Assembly (NCBI GenBank): GCA_004553545.1
Contig: SFLD01000055.1
Coordinates: 1-23,338, forward strand
Length of the DNA stretch: 23,338 bases
Source: Clostridiales bacterium
Lineage (GTDB): Bacteria; Bacillota; Clostridia; Oscillospirales; Oscillospiraceae
Reading direction: 5' to 3'
A program made the position numbers and the translations under genes. Under the pieces are notes generated by a model. It was not told the DNA's origin, made no database searches, and saw only the letters and a list, made by a program, of their open reading frames with translations. Below, piece after piece: positions 6,989 to 14,808 of this stretch; within the stretch, counting starts at the first letter, position 1, and every line of letters starts with the position of its first letter.

Positions 6989-7284
6989 CCAAAGGAAGGG
7001 CCGCAGCCCTTCCTTTGGTCGTTTCAAGGGGGCGTCAGGGGGAAAATCACAGGGCTCCCACCGCAAAGTTTTGCGGTGGGAAAAGGAGGAACAGCGGAAT
7101 GAGGGAGCCGGTGCCCTTCGGGCAGCGGCGAGGGATATGGAGCTTGTGACGACGCAAACGCCCCCAGAATTTTTCTTAGGGATCGTCAAGGGGGATTCTT
7201 TTAATTCGGAAAGAATCCCCCTTGCCCGCTCGCCGCACCGCGCCCGCAGGGCGCGGCATCCCCCGCGTCCCGAATGGGACGCGG
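6989..7284. repeat. Composite intergenic block of five hairpins
   Basis: Five strong inverted repeats lie in 300 bases: 6989-7001/7006-7018 (13 bp), 7057-7067/7070-7080 (11 bp), 7187-7201/7210-7224 (15 bp), 7238-7245/7249-7256 (8 bp) and 7263-7271/7276-7284 (9 bp). All are perfect. The block lies just beyond the end of spoIIE (minus strand), so some may act as terminators for it, but none has a clear T-run. A minus-strand open frame across it is Arg/Ala-rich and unlikely to be a protein. Confidence 0.6.
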
Positions 7285-7324
7285 CCCACCAGGCCTCTGA
7301 TAGAAGGATCAAGCCCCGGCCTCT

Positions 7325-9322
7325 TCAGGCCCGCTTCACCCCAGCCTCGGGGAAATACACCGCCTGGACGGCGCAGTCGTCCCGCAGGACGCCCCGCTTG
7401 CGGCACTCAGCCAGGATGGCCCCCGCCAGGGCCTGGGGGTCCTCCCCGCTCCAGCCGGCGAGGAAGTCCTGCAGCCACTCGTCGCTGCCGGCGTCGGCCA
7501 CGCCGTCGCTGATCAGGACGGCAAAGCTTCCGCCCTCCAGCCGGAGGCGGGTGACATCCGGCGGCGCCGGGGCCTCCCGCAATCCCGCCGGCAGGGCCGT
7601 GCCGGTGATGCGCCGGACGGAGCCCAGGCGCTTTAAGTAGCTGGGGGCCGCGCCGTACTTATAGAAGACCGCTTCCCCGGTCTCCCGCCGGAGGGTCAGA
7701 AGGTCGATGGTGGCGAAGCTCCCGGTCTCCTCCCCCCGGAGGGCCAGGGCGGAGTTCAGGGTCTTCAGCGCCGCCTCCGGCTGGATCCCCGCCTCCAGGA
7801 ACTGCCGGAGGAGGCGGCTGGTCAGGGCGGACTCCCGCCGGGCGCTCTCCCCGCTGCCGCTGCCGTCCGAGAGCAGGAGGCAGAGCTGGCCCTGGGCGGC
7901 GAAGCTCTCCAGGCTGTCGCCGCAGACCTTCTCCCCCTCCTTGGGCCGGAGGACGGCCCCCACCCGGCACTCCGGCCCCGCTCTGCCGGAGACCGGCTGC
8001 TCCGCCGTCAGATCCGCCGCCGCGGCGGAAAGGAGCTCCCCCATCTGGGCGTACTGGCCCCGGGCCTCCCGGCGGCTCTCCTCCAGCCGCAGGCGGCACT
8101 GCCGCCGCAGAAGGTAGGCGGAGAGCTCCCCGTTCACCGCCGAAAGGTAGTCCGTCAGGTGGATGCAGCGATCGGCGAAGTAGGACGGGAAGTCCTTGGC
8201 CAGGGCCCGGCCCCGCTCCAGGAGGAAGGGGGCCGCGTCGTTCATGGCGTTGAAGGTCCCCACATACTCCTTCCGCCAGCAGAGGGAGCAGAGGGCGCAG
8301 TCCCGGCAGACCTTCTCCGCCGCCCGGTCAAAGAGGATGGCGGGATTCTCCTCCAGGTCCCGGACCGGGGTGCGGCCCAGGCTCTCATAGAGGTCCCGGA
8401 AGGCCTCCGCCGCGGAGCGGAGCCGCTGGCGCATCCCCTCCGTCAGGGCGGAGGCGAAGAGCTTCCCCGGCAGGGCCAGGAAGAGGAGCCCCCCCAGGGC
8501 CGCCTCCGCCAGCAGGGCCTGTCCCTCCGCCCCGGGGGTCAGAAGCAGCAGGATGGCCCCGGAGAGCCCCGCCGCCAGGGCCGGGGCCAGGCGGCGTCTG
8601 CGGCCCTTGGCCGCCTCCCCGGCGAGAAGGCCCGCCAGGGCGCAGGCCGCGGCGTGCCGCAGTCCCGCCCCGGCGCAGCAGTCCAGGAGGAAGCCCCCCA
8701 GAAGCCCGGTCTCGAGAGCCTTGGCCGTCCCCTGCCGCCAGGCTGTCAGGACCGCCAGGGTCATGACCCCGACACCGCCCAGGCTCAGTCCCGCGGGCTC
8801 CGCCGCCCCCAGGGCCGCCAGGAGCGTGAGGCCCAGGAAGCGGAGCCCTTCCTCCTCCGGCTGCCTGCCCCGGAGCAGGGGCACATAGCCCCAGGCGGAG
8901 AGGGCGCAGAGCGCCGCCGTCAGAAGGCAAAGGGGCAGGCCCGCCGCCGGGTCCGCCGACTGCAGGACCCAGATGCCCTTCACCGCCAGGTACATCCCGC
9001 CGGAGCAGGCCGGGGCGAAGCCCCGCTTCTCCGAGAGCTTCGTCCCCTGCAGGGCCGTCATGGCGGCGGCGATGAGGATGGCGGAGCCCAGCTGGATGAG
9101 GCCGGAGGCGAAATCCAGGAAGAGGGCCAGGCCCATGCCGCAGCCCAGCAGCGCCGCGATGCCCCCCGCTCCCGGTCCTGCCGCCGCCACGCAGCCCAGG
9201 GCGAAGGGGGCCTCCCCGCCGCCGATCCGGGCCGCGCACAGCGCCGCCGCCAGGAAGAAGCGCACCCCCATCAGCGGCAGCTCCCGCCGCCGGGCCTCCG
9301 TCCACTGCGATCCCTTTCCCAA
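7325..9322 (-). CDS. spoIIE: Stage II sporulation protein E, PP2C phosphatase
   Basis: A membrane-bound serine phosphatase that dephosphorylates SpoIIAA in the forespore and so activates sigma-F. From the preferred start it has 665 residues: an N-terminal multi-span membrane region (about 14-290), a middle region with the cysteine cluster CRDCALCSLCW, and a C-terminal PP2C domain of about 220 residues. The metal-binding aspartates are present in LSDGSGSGES, ISDGVADAG and LRDDCAVQAVY. I chose the TTG start at 9322 because GAGGAGG lies 8 bases upstream and the next residues match a SpoIIE N-terminus. An ATG at 9430 has no good ribosome-binding site and falls within a likely promoter. It is somewhat shorter than the Bacillus protein (about 827). 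Confidence 0.9.
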   Translation of the reverse strand: MGKGSQWTEARRRELPLMGVRFFLAAALCAARIGGGEAPFALGCVAAAGPGAGGIAALLGCGMGLALFLDFASGLIQLGSAILIAAAMTALQGTKLSEKRGFAPACSGGMYLAVKGIWVLQSADPAAGLPLCLLTAALCALSAWGYVPLLRGRQPEEEGLRFLGLTLLAALGAAEPAGLSLGGVGVMTLAVLTAWRQGTAKALETGLLGGFLLDCCAGAGLRHAAACALAGLLAGEAAKGRRRRLAPALAAGLSGAILLLLTPGAEGQALLAEAALGGLLFLALPGKLFASALTEGMRQRLRSAAEAFRDLYESLGRTPVRDLEENPAILFDRAAEKVCRDCALCSLCWRKEYVGTFNAMNDAAPFLLERGRALAKDFPSYFADRCIHLTDYLSAVNGELSAYLLRRQCRLRLEESRREARGQYAQMGELLSAAAADLTAEQPVSGRAGPECRVGAVLRPKEGEKVCGDSLESFAAQGQLCLLLSDGSGSGESARRESALTSRLLRQFLEAGIQPEAALKTLNSALALRGEETGSFATIDLLTLRRETGEAVFYKYGAAPSYLKRLGSVRRITGTALPAGLREAPAPPDVTRLRLEGGSFAVLISDGVADAGSDEWLQDFLAGWSGEDPQALAGAILAECRKRGVLRDDCAVQAVYFPEAGVKRA

Positions 9323-9425
9323 GGCTCGTCCCTCCTCTGCCGCCCACGGCGGCGATCTTCTTGCCGCCCATGGTAGCAGACCGGGAAGGGAGAATCCCGT
9401 CGGGAAATGAGGGAATGAAAAATTT

Positions 9426-9454
9426 TCCATAGCAGAAGTCCGCCCCCAACGCAA
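9426..9454 (-). promoter_or_regulatory. Candidate promoter for spoIIE
   Basis: Minus strand: TTGCGT (9454-9449), a 17-base spacer, TATGGA (9431-9426) with TGC before it. The -35 overlaps the T-run of the nitroreductase terminator. No clear Spo0A box was seen. The -10 is imperfect. Confidence 0.4.
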
Positions 9455-9485
9455 AAAGGGCCGGACCGCCCAGGGCGGTCCGGCC
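9453..9485 (-). terminator. Intrinsic terminator after nitroreductase gene
   Basis: Perfect 12-bp stem GGCCGGACCGCC (9459-9470) with 9474-9485 and a 3-base loop. On the minus strand it is followed by TTTTT (9457-9453). It separates the nitroreductase transcript from spoIIE. Confidence 0.85.
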
Positions 9486-9499
9486 TTCTCCGGCAGGGA

Positions 9500-10030
9500 T
9501 CAGTCCACGAACTTCACGAAGTCCGCCTTCCGGGGCTTGGGGGCGGGGATCTCCCCCGCGGCGTAGCCCAGGATGCAGTTGCCCACGCCCATGAGGCGCT
9601 CCGGCAGGCCCCAGCGGCGCAGCAGGGCCTTGCCCTGGGGCTCCGCGAAGACCTCCTCCGCCCGGTTGATCCAGCAGGAGGCGACGCCCAGGCTCCAGGC
9701 GGCGTTCATCAGGTTGCCCATGGTGAGGGAGCCGTCCCGCTGGGCGTTGGCGGCGTTGGTGGCCTCCGGGTCCGCCAGGACCACCACCACGCAGGGCGCG
9801 CCGAAGAAGGGATCGCTGCTGGTGCCCATGACGGCGGCGTTCAGGGCGGAGAGCTCCGCGATGTCCTCCCGCTTCGTCAGCACCACCATGGTGACGCTCT
9901 GCTGGCCCTTGGCGCTGGGGGCGTACTTTCCGGCCTCCAGGATGGCGTCCAGCTTCTCCCGCTCCACCGGGCGGGCCTCGTAGCGCCGCACACTGCGGCG
10001 CTCTTTCAGGATCTTCAGGGTCTCATTCAT
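9500..10030 (-). CDS. Nitroreductase family flavoprotein
   Basis: A 176-residue FMN-dependent oxidoreductase of the nitroreductase superfamily, which reduces nitro groups, quinones or flavins with NAD(P)H. The FMN-phosphate motif ERRSVRRY lies near residues 11-18, followed by YAPSAKGQQ, then the hydrophobic strand APCVVVVLADP and the helix MGNLMNAAWSLGVASCWIN. The C-terminal GNCILGYAAGEIPAPKPRK is typical. Length is normal. AAGGAG lies upstream of ATG 10030. It is a single-gene transcript with its own promoter and terminator, divergent from the sugar operon. The physiological substrate cannot be inferred. Confidence 0.9.
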   Translation of the reverse strand: MNETLKILKERRSVRRYEARPVEREKLDAILEAGKYAPSAKGQQSVTMVVLTKREDIAELSALNAAVMGTSSDPFFGAPCVVVVLADPEATNAANAQRDGSLTMGNLMNAAWSLGVASCWINRAEEVFAEPQGKALLRRWGLPERLMGVGNCILGYAAGEIPAPKPRKADFVKFVD

Positions 10031-10082
10031 GGAAAACTGTCTCCTTTCCCGCGGCGCAGGGCCGCGCGGTCATTTCCCCTCT

Positions 10083-10113
10083 ATTTTACTCCGGAGGGGG
10101 GATGGCTTGTCAA
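10083..10113 (-). promoter_or_regulatory. Candidate promoter for nitroreductase gene
   Basis: Minus strand: consensus -35 TTGACA (10113-10108) and -10 TAAAAT (10088-10083). The spacer is 19 bases, longer than ideal, so the promoter may be weak or activator-dependent. Confidence 0.45.
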
Positions 10114-10254
10114 GAGGCGGATGCGGGAAGCCGCCGGCGGGGGGGCAGGCTGTCCTCCCCCGGGGGACAACGGGCGGGGATTTTGCAAATTGCCCAAAAT
10201 CAGGAAGGCATTTTTGTAAAGACATACAGAAATGAGAAAAGCGTCAGATTTCTT

Positions 10255-10283
10255 TTGCAATTTTTGCACAACTGCGTTACGAT
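10255..10283 (+). promoter_or_regulatory. Sigma-A promoter of the sugar ABC operon
   Basis: -35 TTGCAA (10255-10260), 17-base spacer, -10 TACGAT (10278-10283). Transcription should begin near 10290, giving a leader of about 80 bases. Confidence 0.6.
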
Positions 10284-10297
10284 AGATACGGAAGCGC

Positions 10298-10311
10298 TGG
10301 AAACGTTTCCA
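10298..10311 (+). promoter_or_regulatory. LacI-family operator
   Basis: TGGAAACGTTTCCA is a perfect 14-base palindrome with the central CG typical of LacI/GalR operators. It begins about 8 bases after the predicted start of transcription, a classic repressor position. The LacI protein encoded in the same operon (13776-14789) is the likely ligand. The site also fits the loose CcpA cre consensus, so catabolite repression is an alternative. Confidence 0.75.
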
Positions 10312-10369
10312 TTCACCATGAAACCCGTGTCTCTTGCAAAGACCCAAAATTTATGAGGAGGAACAAAAG

Positions 10370-11701
10370 ATGAAGAAAACGCTTGCTCTCGTGCTGGCGG
10401 CCTGCCTGTGCCTGGCTCTGCTGGCTGGCTGCGGCAACAACACCCCCGCGGCATCCGGCTCCGCTTCCGGCACGGAAGCCACCGGCTCTGTCTACTACCT
10501 GAACTTCAAGCCCGAGTCTGACCAGGCCTGGCAGGATCTGGCCAAGCAGTACACCGAGGAGACCGGCGTCCCCGTGAAGGTCGTCACCGCCGCCTCCGGC
10601 CAGTACAACGACACCCTCACCGTTGAGATGGATAAGCCCGACGGCGCCCCCACCATGTTCCAGTGCGGCAACGCCGGCGCCATCAAGACCTGGGGCGAGT
10701 TCTGCTATGACCTCACCGACACCGACTTCGCCAAGGAGCTCACCACCAACGACTTCAACCTCTACGGCGAAAACGGCGAGCTGCTGGCCGTCGGTTACTG
10801 CTACGAGGCCTTCGGCATCATCGTGAACAAGGCTCTGCTGACCCAGGCCGGTCACTCCCTGGACGAGATCACCGACTTCGCCTCCCTGAAGGCCGTGGCC
10901 GATGACATCCACGCCCGCGCCGGTGAGCTGGGCTTCGACGCCTTCACCTCCGCCGGTCTGGACGGCTCCTCCTCCTGGCGTTTCTCCGGCCACCTGGCCA
11001 ACATGCCCCTCTTCTACGAGTTCCGCGATGACAACATCACCGCTCAGCCCGCCGAGATCAAGGGCACCTATCTCGAGAACTACAAGAACATCTGGGATCT
11101 CTACACCACCGACTCCGCCACCACCGGCGCCGCCCTGCTGACCGCCACCGGCGATGAGTCCGAGGCCGAGTTCGGCACCGGAAAGGCTGTCTTCTATCAG
11201 AACGGCACCTGGGAGTACTCCAACCTGGTCACCGACGAGAGCAAGGGCTTCAACATGAACCCCGATGATCTCGCCATGATCCCCATCTACTGCGGCGTTG
11301 CCGGCGAGGAGAAGGCCGGTCTCTGCTGCGGCACCGAGAACTGCTGGTCCGTCAACAAGAACGCCAAGCCCGAGGACATCCAGGCCACCCTGGACTTCAT
11401 GAAGTGGGTCGTCACCTCTGACGCCGGCACCACTCTCATGGCCGAGCAGTTTGGTCCCTGCCCCTTCAAGAGCGCCAAGACCCCCGAGAACATCTTCTTC
11501 GCCGATGCCAACAACTACATCGCCGAGGGCAACTATGTTGTGACCTGGGCCTTCAACTACACTCCCGCCGTGGATGACTGGCGTGCGGGCGTGGTGGACG
11601 CTCTGAGCCAGTACACCGCCGGCGGCGCTGACTGGTCCGGCGTCGAGACTGCCTTCGTCCAGGGCTGGGCGCAGCAGTATGCCGCTGAGAACGCGGGCTA
11701 A
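10370..11701 (+). CDS. Sugar ABC transporter substrate-binding lipoprotein
   Basis: A 443-residue family 1 extracellular solute-binding protein (MalE-like). The lipoprotein signal peptide ends in the lipobox LLAGC with Cys21 as the lipidated residue, followed by a Ser/Thr/Ala linker. It would capture an oligosaccharide outside the cell and pass it to the permeases encoded downstream. GAGGAGG lies at ideal distance before ATG 10370. Codon use is strongly biased towards a few C-ending codons, as in highly expressed genes. The presence of malQ in the operon suggests a maltodextrin-type ligand, but the protein alone does not prove this. The next gene begins 313 bases on, after a large palindrome, fitting higher expression of the binding protein than of the permeases. 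Confidence 0.9.
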   Translation: MKKTLALVLAACLCLALLAGCGNNTPAASGSASGTEATGSVYYLNFKPESDQAWQDLAKQYTEETGVPVKVVTAASGQYNDTLTVEMDKPDGAPTMFQCGNAGAIKTWGEFCYDLTDTDFAKELTTNDFNLYGENGELLAVGYCYEAFGIIVNKALLTQAGHSLDEITDFASLKAVADDIHARAGELGFDAFTSAGLDGSSSWRFSGHLANMPLFYEFRDDNITAQPAEIKGTYLENYKNIWDLYTTDSATTGAALLTATGDESEAEFGTGKAVFYQNGTWEYSNLVTDESKGFNMNPDDLAMIPIYCGVAGEEKAGLCCGTENCWSVNKNAKPEDIQATLDFMKWVVTSDAGTTLMAEQFGPCPFKSAKTPENIFFADANNYIAEGNYVVTWAFNYTPAVDDWRAGVVDALSQYTAGGADWSGVETAFVQGWAQQYAAENAG

Positions 11702-11737
11702 GACCTGACGGCTTTCTGGATCGCGAATAGAATCTCT

Positions 11738-11773
11738 GTCACCGGGGCGGGCGATATCGCCCGCCCCGGTGAC
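11738..11773 (+). terminator. 36-base perfect palindrome between malE- and malF-like genes
   Basis: Two exact 18-base arms meet at GATATC (centre 11755/11756). RNA would form a very stable hairpin, though there is no T-run. By position it resembles the processing or attenuation hairpins that raise binding-protein mRNA over permease mRNA in sugar ABC operons. Confidence 0.5.
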
Positions 11774-11805
11774 TATCTACCGGTGACCCATTGATACCGG
11801 GATCC

Positions 11806-11859
11806 AATCCCTCAGTCGCCCTTCGGGCGCCAGCTCCCTTTGCACAAGGGAGCCTTGGG
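11806..11859 (+). repeat. Double-hairpin repeat, copy 2
   Basis: Same order as copy 1 at 6600-6655: AATCCCTCAGTCGC, a first hairpin CGCCC..GGGCG, the 22-base core (11833-11854) identical to copy 1, then CCTTGGG. The first hairpin's arms differ in sequence but keep pairing. It lies inside the sugar operon, between the binding-protein and permease genes. Confidence 0.75.
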
Positions 11860-11935
11860 AAGCACTCACCGGGCACCGCACAGAATTTGGACGCCCATTC
11901 TGCAGCCTTTAGGGGTACCTTGCCAGGGGAAACTG

Positions 11936-11944
11936 TGCTATACT
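11936..11944 (+). promoter_or_regulatory. Possible internal extended -10 promoter
   Basis: TGCTATACT (11936-11944) is a good extended -10, about 70 bases before the permease start. A TTGCCA upstream is only 13 bases away, so there is no proper -35. It could supply some expression of the downstream genes past the palindrome. Confidence 0.3.
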
Positions 11945-12014
11945 GGCAGCATACCCGTGAAGACCGCCGCCCCAACGGGGCGAGAGACATTGAAGACAGG
12001 AGCGTGGGATCATT

Positions 12015-12862
12015 ATGAAACTTTTCACCCGCAGCGCATCGGACGGGTCCATGAACTCCCGGCTGATCCGCCGCCCCATCCAGCACTGGGCATGGCTCTT
12101 CCTGCTGCCCACCTTCGCCGCCTTCTGCGTGGGCTTCGTCTGGCCCTTCCTGCAGGGGCTCTTCCTCTCCTTCTGCAAGTTCAAGATCACCAGCAACTGG
12201 ACCTGGGTGTGGTTCGACAACTACAAGAAGGCCGTGGCCGACCCCTCGTTCCTCCACGCCTTCTGGTATACGGCCCTCTTCGCCCTGGTCAGCATGCTGG
12301 CCATCAACCTTCTGGCCTTTGCCGTGGCCTATGCCCTGACCCGGGGCATCCGGGGCTCCAATATCTTCCGGACGGTCTTCTTCATGCCGAACCTCATCGG
12401 CGGCATCGTCCTGGGCTACATCTGGAGCATGATCTTTGACGGCATCCTCAGCCGCTACGGCACCTCCATCCTATTTACATCGCCGGGCTCCAGAGCGTGC
12501 CGGAAGACATGCTGGAGGCCGCCCGCATCGACGGCGCCAGCAGCTGGCAGACCCTCTGGCACATCACCATCCCCAACGTGATGCCCTCCATCACCATCTG
12601 CACCTTCCTGACCCTGACCAACGGCTTCAAGCTCTTCGACCAGAACCTGGCCCTCACCGCCGGCCGGCCCTTCCTGATGGCGGCGGACGGCAGCACGGTG
12701 AAGACCACGGAGATGCTGGCCCTGAACATCTACAGCTCCTTCTACTCCAACGTCACCAACCGGGGCGTGGGCCAGGCCAAGGCCGTGCTCTTCTTCATCC
12801 TGGTGGTGGTCATCAGCCTGGTCCAGCTCCGGGCCACCCGCTCCAAGGAGGTGCAGCAGTAA
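12015..12862 (+). pseudogene. Sugar ABC permease (MalF type) with internal deletion and frameshift
   Basis: The 5' part (12015 to about 12470) encodes a normal MalF/UgpA-type permease up to SMIFDGILSRYGTSIL. The protein then resumes in a different frame from about 12473 with IYIAGLQSVPEDMLEAARIDGASS, including the EAA loop that contacts the ATPase, and runs to a normal C-terminus at 12862. The junction lacks the stretch that usually joins these parts (family members have roughly 25 residues more, including much of one membrane span), and the frames differ. In frame 1 translation would end at 12581. The missing length must be 1 more than a multiple of 3. An aggAG ribosome-binding site lies 12 bases before the ATG. 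Either a real loss-of-function deletion or an assembly error. Confidence 0.85.
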
Positions 12863-13770
12863 TGAGCAAGTCCGCCCACACCCTCTCCGGCCAGAGCCGG
12901 GGCAAGCGCGCCCTGAGCATCGTGTTTGCCGTCATCAGCGTGGTCTACCTCATGCCCATCTTCATCGTGCTGATGAACGCCTTCAAGAGCAACAGCGCCG
13001 TGAATATGGACACCTTTGCCTTCCCCAACTCCGAGACCTTCATGGGCTGGCAGAACTTCATCAAGGGCATGACTTTCGGCAACTATCCCTTCCCCAAGGC
13101 TGTGCTCTTCAGCTTCTTCATCACCCTGGTCTCCGCGGGGCTCATCCTCCTCTGCTGCTCCATGGCGGCGTGGTACATTGCCCGGGTGGGCAGCCCCTTC
13201 TGCAAGATCGTCTACTATCTCTGCATCTTCTCCATGGTGGTCCCCTTCCAGATGGTGATGTTCACCCTGGCCCGGACGGCCAACACCGTGAAGATCCCCT
13301 ACTTTGACTTCCTGGCGGGCAGTATTCAGAAGATCGCCCTCAACACCCCCTGGACCATCCCCATCATCTACCTGGGCTTCGGCGCGGGGCTGGCCATCTT
13401 CATGTTCGTGGGCTTCGTGAAGTCCATCCCCATCGAGATCGAGGAGGCCGCCGCCATCGACGGCTGCGGCCCCGTGCGCACCTTCTTCATGGTGGTGATG
13501 CCCATGCTGAAGCCCACCCTCATCTCCGTGGGCATCCTGGAGATCATGTGGGTCTGGAATGACTTCCTGCTCCCCTACCTGGTGCTGGACCGCAACGAGT
13601 ACATGACCATCCCCATCCTCATCCAGTACCTGAAGGGCAGCTACGGCACCGTGGACCTGGGCGCCACCATGGCGCTGATCCTCCTGAGCATCCTGCCCGT
13701 CATCATCTTCTACCTCCTCTGCCAGAAGCACATCATCAAGGGCGTGGCCGCCGGCGCCGTGAAGGGGTAA
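12862..13770 (+). CDS. Sugar ABC transporter permease (MalG type)
   Basis: A 302-residue inner permease subunit of a carbohydrate ABC importer, with about six membrane spans. The EAA loop is at residues 195-214 (EEAAAIDGCGPVRTFF, then PMLKP), where the ATPase docks. The start is the ATG in TAATG at 12860-12864, overlapping the previous stop by one base, with AAGGAGGTG just upstream. Translation is therefore coupled to the damaged malF-like gene, though its own ribosome-binding site is strong. The sequence appears intact. It pairs with the MalF-type subunit; the substrate is probably a glucan or maltodextrin, by context only. Confidence 0.92.
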   Translation: MSKSAHTLSGQSRGKRALSIVFAVISVVYLMPIFIVLMNAFKSNSAVNMDTFAFPNSETFMGWQNFIKGMTFGNYPFPKAVLFSFFITLVSAGLILLCCSMAAWYIARVGSPFCKIVYYLCIFSMVVPFQMVMFTLARTANTVKIPYFDFLAGSIQKIALNTPWTIPIIYLGFGAGLAIFMFVGFVKSIPIEIEEAAAIDGCGPVRTFFMVVMPMLKPTLISVGILEIMWVWNDFLLPYLVLDRNEYMTIPILIQYLKGSYGTVDLGATMALILLSILPVIIFYLLCQKHIIKGVAAGAVKG

Positions 13771-13775
13771 GAGCG

Positions 13776-14789
13776 ATGTCTGTTACCATCCGGGACATTG
13801 CCCGGGAATCCGGCTATGCCGTGGGTACCGTCTCCCGGGTCCTGAACCACCACCCCGACGTCAGCGAGACCGCAAGACAGCGGGTCATGGCAGTGGTGGA
13901 GGCCCACGGCTTCACCCCCAACTCCAACGCCCGGCACCTGAAGCAGAGCGTCAGCCGCTCCATCGCCATCATCGTCAAGGGCAGCAGCAACCTGCTCTTT
14001 GCCGACATGGTGGAGCGGGCCCAGAACCGCATGCAGAACCGGGGCTTTGACACTGCCGTCCACTACCTGGACGAGGACGCCAACGAGGTGGCCTTCGCCG
14101 CCACCGTGGCCCGGGAGTATAAGCCCAGAGGCTTCCTCTTCCTGGGCGGCAACCTGGACTGCTTCCGCTCGGATTTTGCCGCCATCAGCGCCCCGGCGGT
14201 GCTGCTCACCAACTCCGCCCAGGGGCTGGACTTCCCCAACCTCTCCAGCGTCACCACCGACGATACCGCCGCCGCCCGCCAGGCCATGGACCTGCTGCTG
14301 GAGAGCGGCCACCGCCGGGTGGGCATCCTGGGCGCCAACTTTGACTGCGCCCAGATCAGCTACAGCCGCTATCTCGGCTGCCGGGAGAGCTTCGAGGCCC
14401 ACGGCCTCAGCCTGGATGAATCCTGGACGGAAGCCTGCCGCTACTCCATGGCGGAGGGCTACGCCGCCGCGGGCCGCATCCTGGACCGGACGAAGGGCCT
14501 CACCGCCCTCTTCGCCCTCTCGGACGTCATGGCCATCGGGGCCATCCGCTGCCTCCGGGACCGGGGGCTCCGGGTGCCGGAGGACATCTCCGTGGTGGGC
14601 TTTGACGGCGTGGCTCTGGGGGAGTACTGCGTCCCCCGGCTCACCACCGTCCGTCAGGACACCCGCTCCATGGTCCACCGGGCGGCAGAGATCCTGCTCA
14701 GCCGCCTGACGGAGGAGCTGCCCCCGGTCCACGAGACCGTTCCCTTCACCCTGATCCCCGGCGAGAGCGCCGGGCCCTCCCCAATCTGA
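13776..14789 (+). CDS. LacI-family transcriptional regulator
   Basis: A 337-residue repressor. The N-terminal helix-turn-helix (about 3-30, VTIRDIARESGYAVGTVSRVLN) is followed by a hinge helix with Leu55, which in this family inserts into the central CG of the operator. A periplasmic-binding-protein-like effector domain (about 60-335) follows, with GHRRVGILG and ISVVGFDG motifs. It begins 5 bases after the malG-type stop, so it is co-transcribed with the transporter. The perfect operator at 10298-10311 is its probable site, which would give negative autoregulation relieved by the imported sugar. The ribosome-binding site is weak (GGGGTAAGAG), suggesting low, coupled translation. Confidence 0.92.
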   Translation: MSVTIRDIARESGYAVGTVSRVLNHHPDVSETARQRVMAVVEAHGFTPNSNARHLKQSVSRSIAIIVKGSSNLLFADMVERAQNRMQNRGFDTAVHYLDEDANEVAFAATVAREYKPRGFLFLGGNLDCFRSDFAAISAPAVLLTNSAQGLDFPNLSSVTTDDTAAARQAMDLLLESGHRRVGILGANFDCAQISYSRYLGCRESFEAHGLSLDESWTEACRYSMAEGYAAAGRILDRTKGLTALFALSDVMAIGAIRCLRDRGLRVPEDISVVGFDGVALGEYCVPRLTTVRQDTRSMVHRAAEILLSRLTEELPPVHETVPFTLIPGESAGPSPI

Positions 14790-14808
14790 TCCATGTGAGG
14801 TGATCCCT

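Noticed and set aside
6755..7312. Minus-strand open frame of 185 codons
   Set aside because: It runs through five hairpins and a palindromic repeat, has no good ribosome-binding site, and its product is an Arg/Ala/Gly-rich sequence without domain character.
8159..9376. 405-codon plus-strand frame across spoIIE
   Set aside because: Composition is Gln/Gly/Arg/Pro-rich, a mirror of the spoIIE codons; SpoIIE motifs are on the minus strand.
10264..10292. Second overlapping promoter TTGCAC / TACGGA for the sugar operon
   Set aside because: Correct 17-base spacing, but a poorer -10 than TTGCAA / TACGAT nine bases upstream.
12460..12500. Programmed ribosomal frameshift in the permease
   Set aside because: No slippery heptamer or downstream pseudoknot is visible, and residues are missing as well as the frame, so a deletion explains it better.
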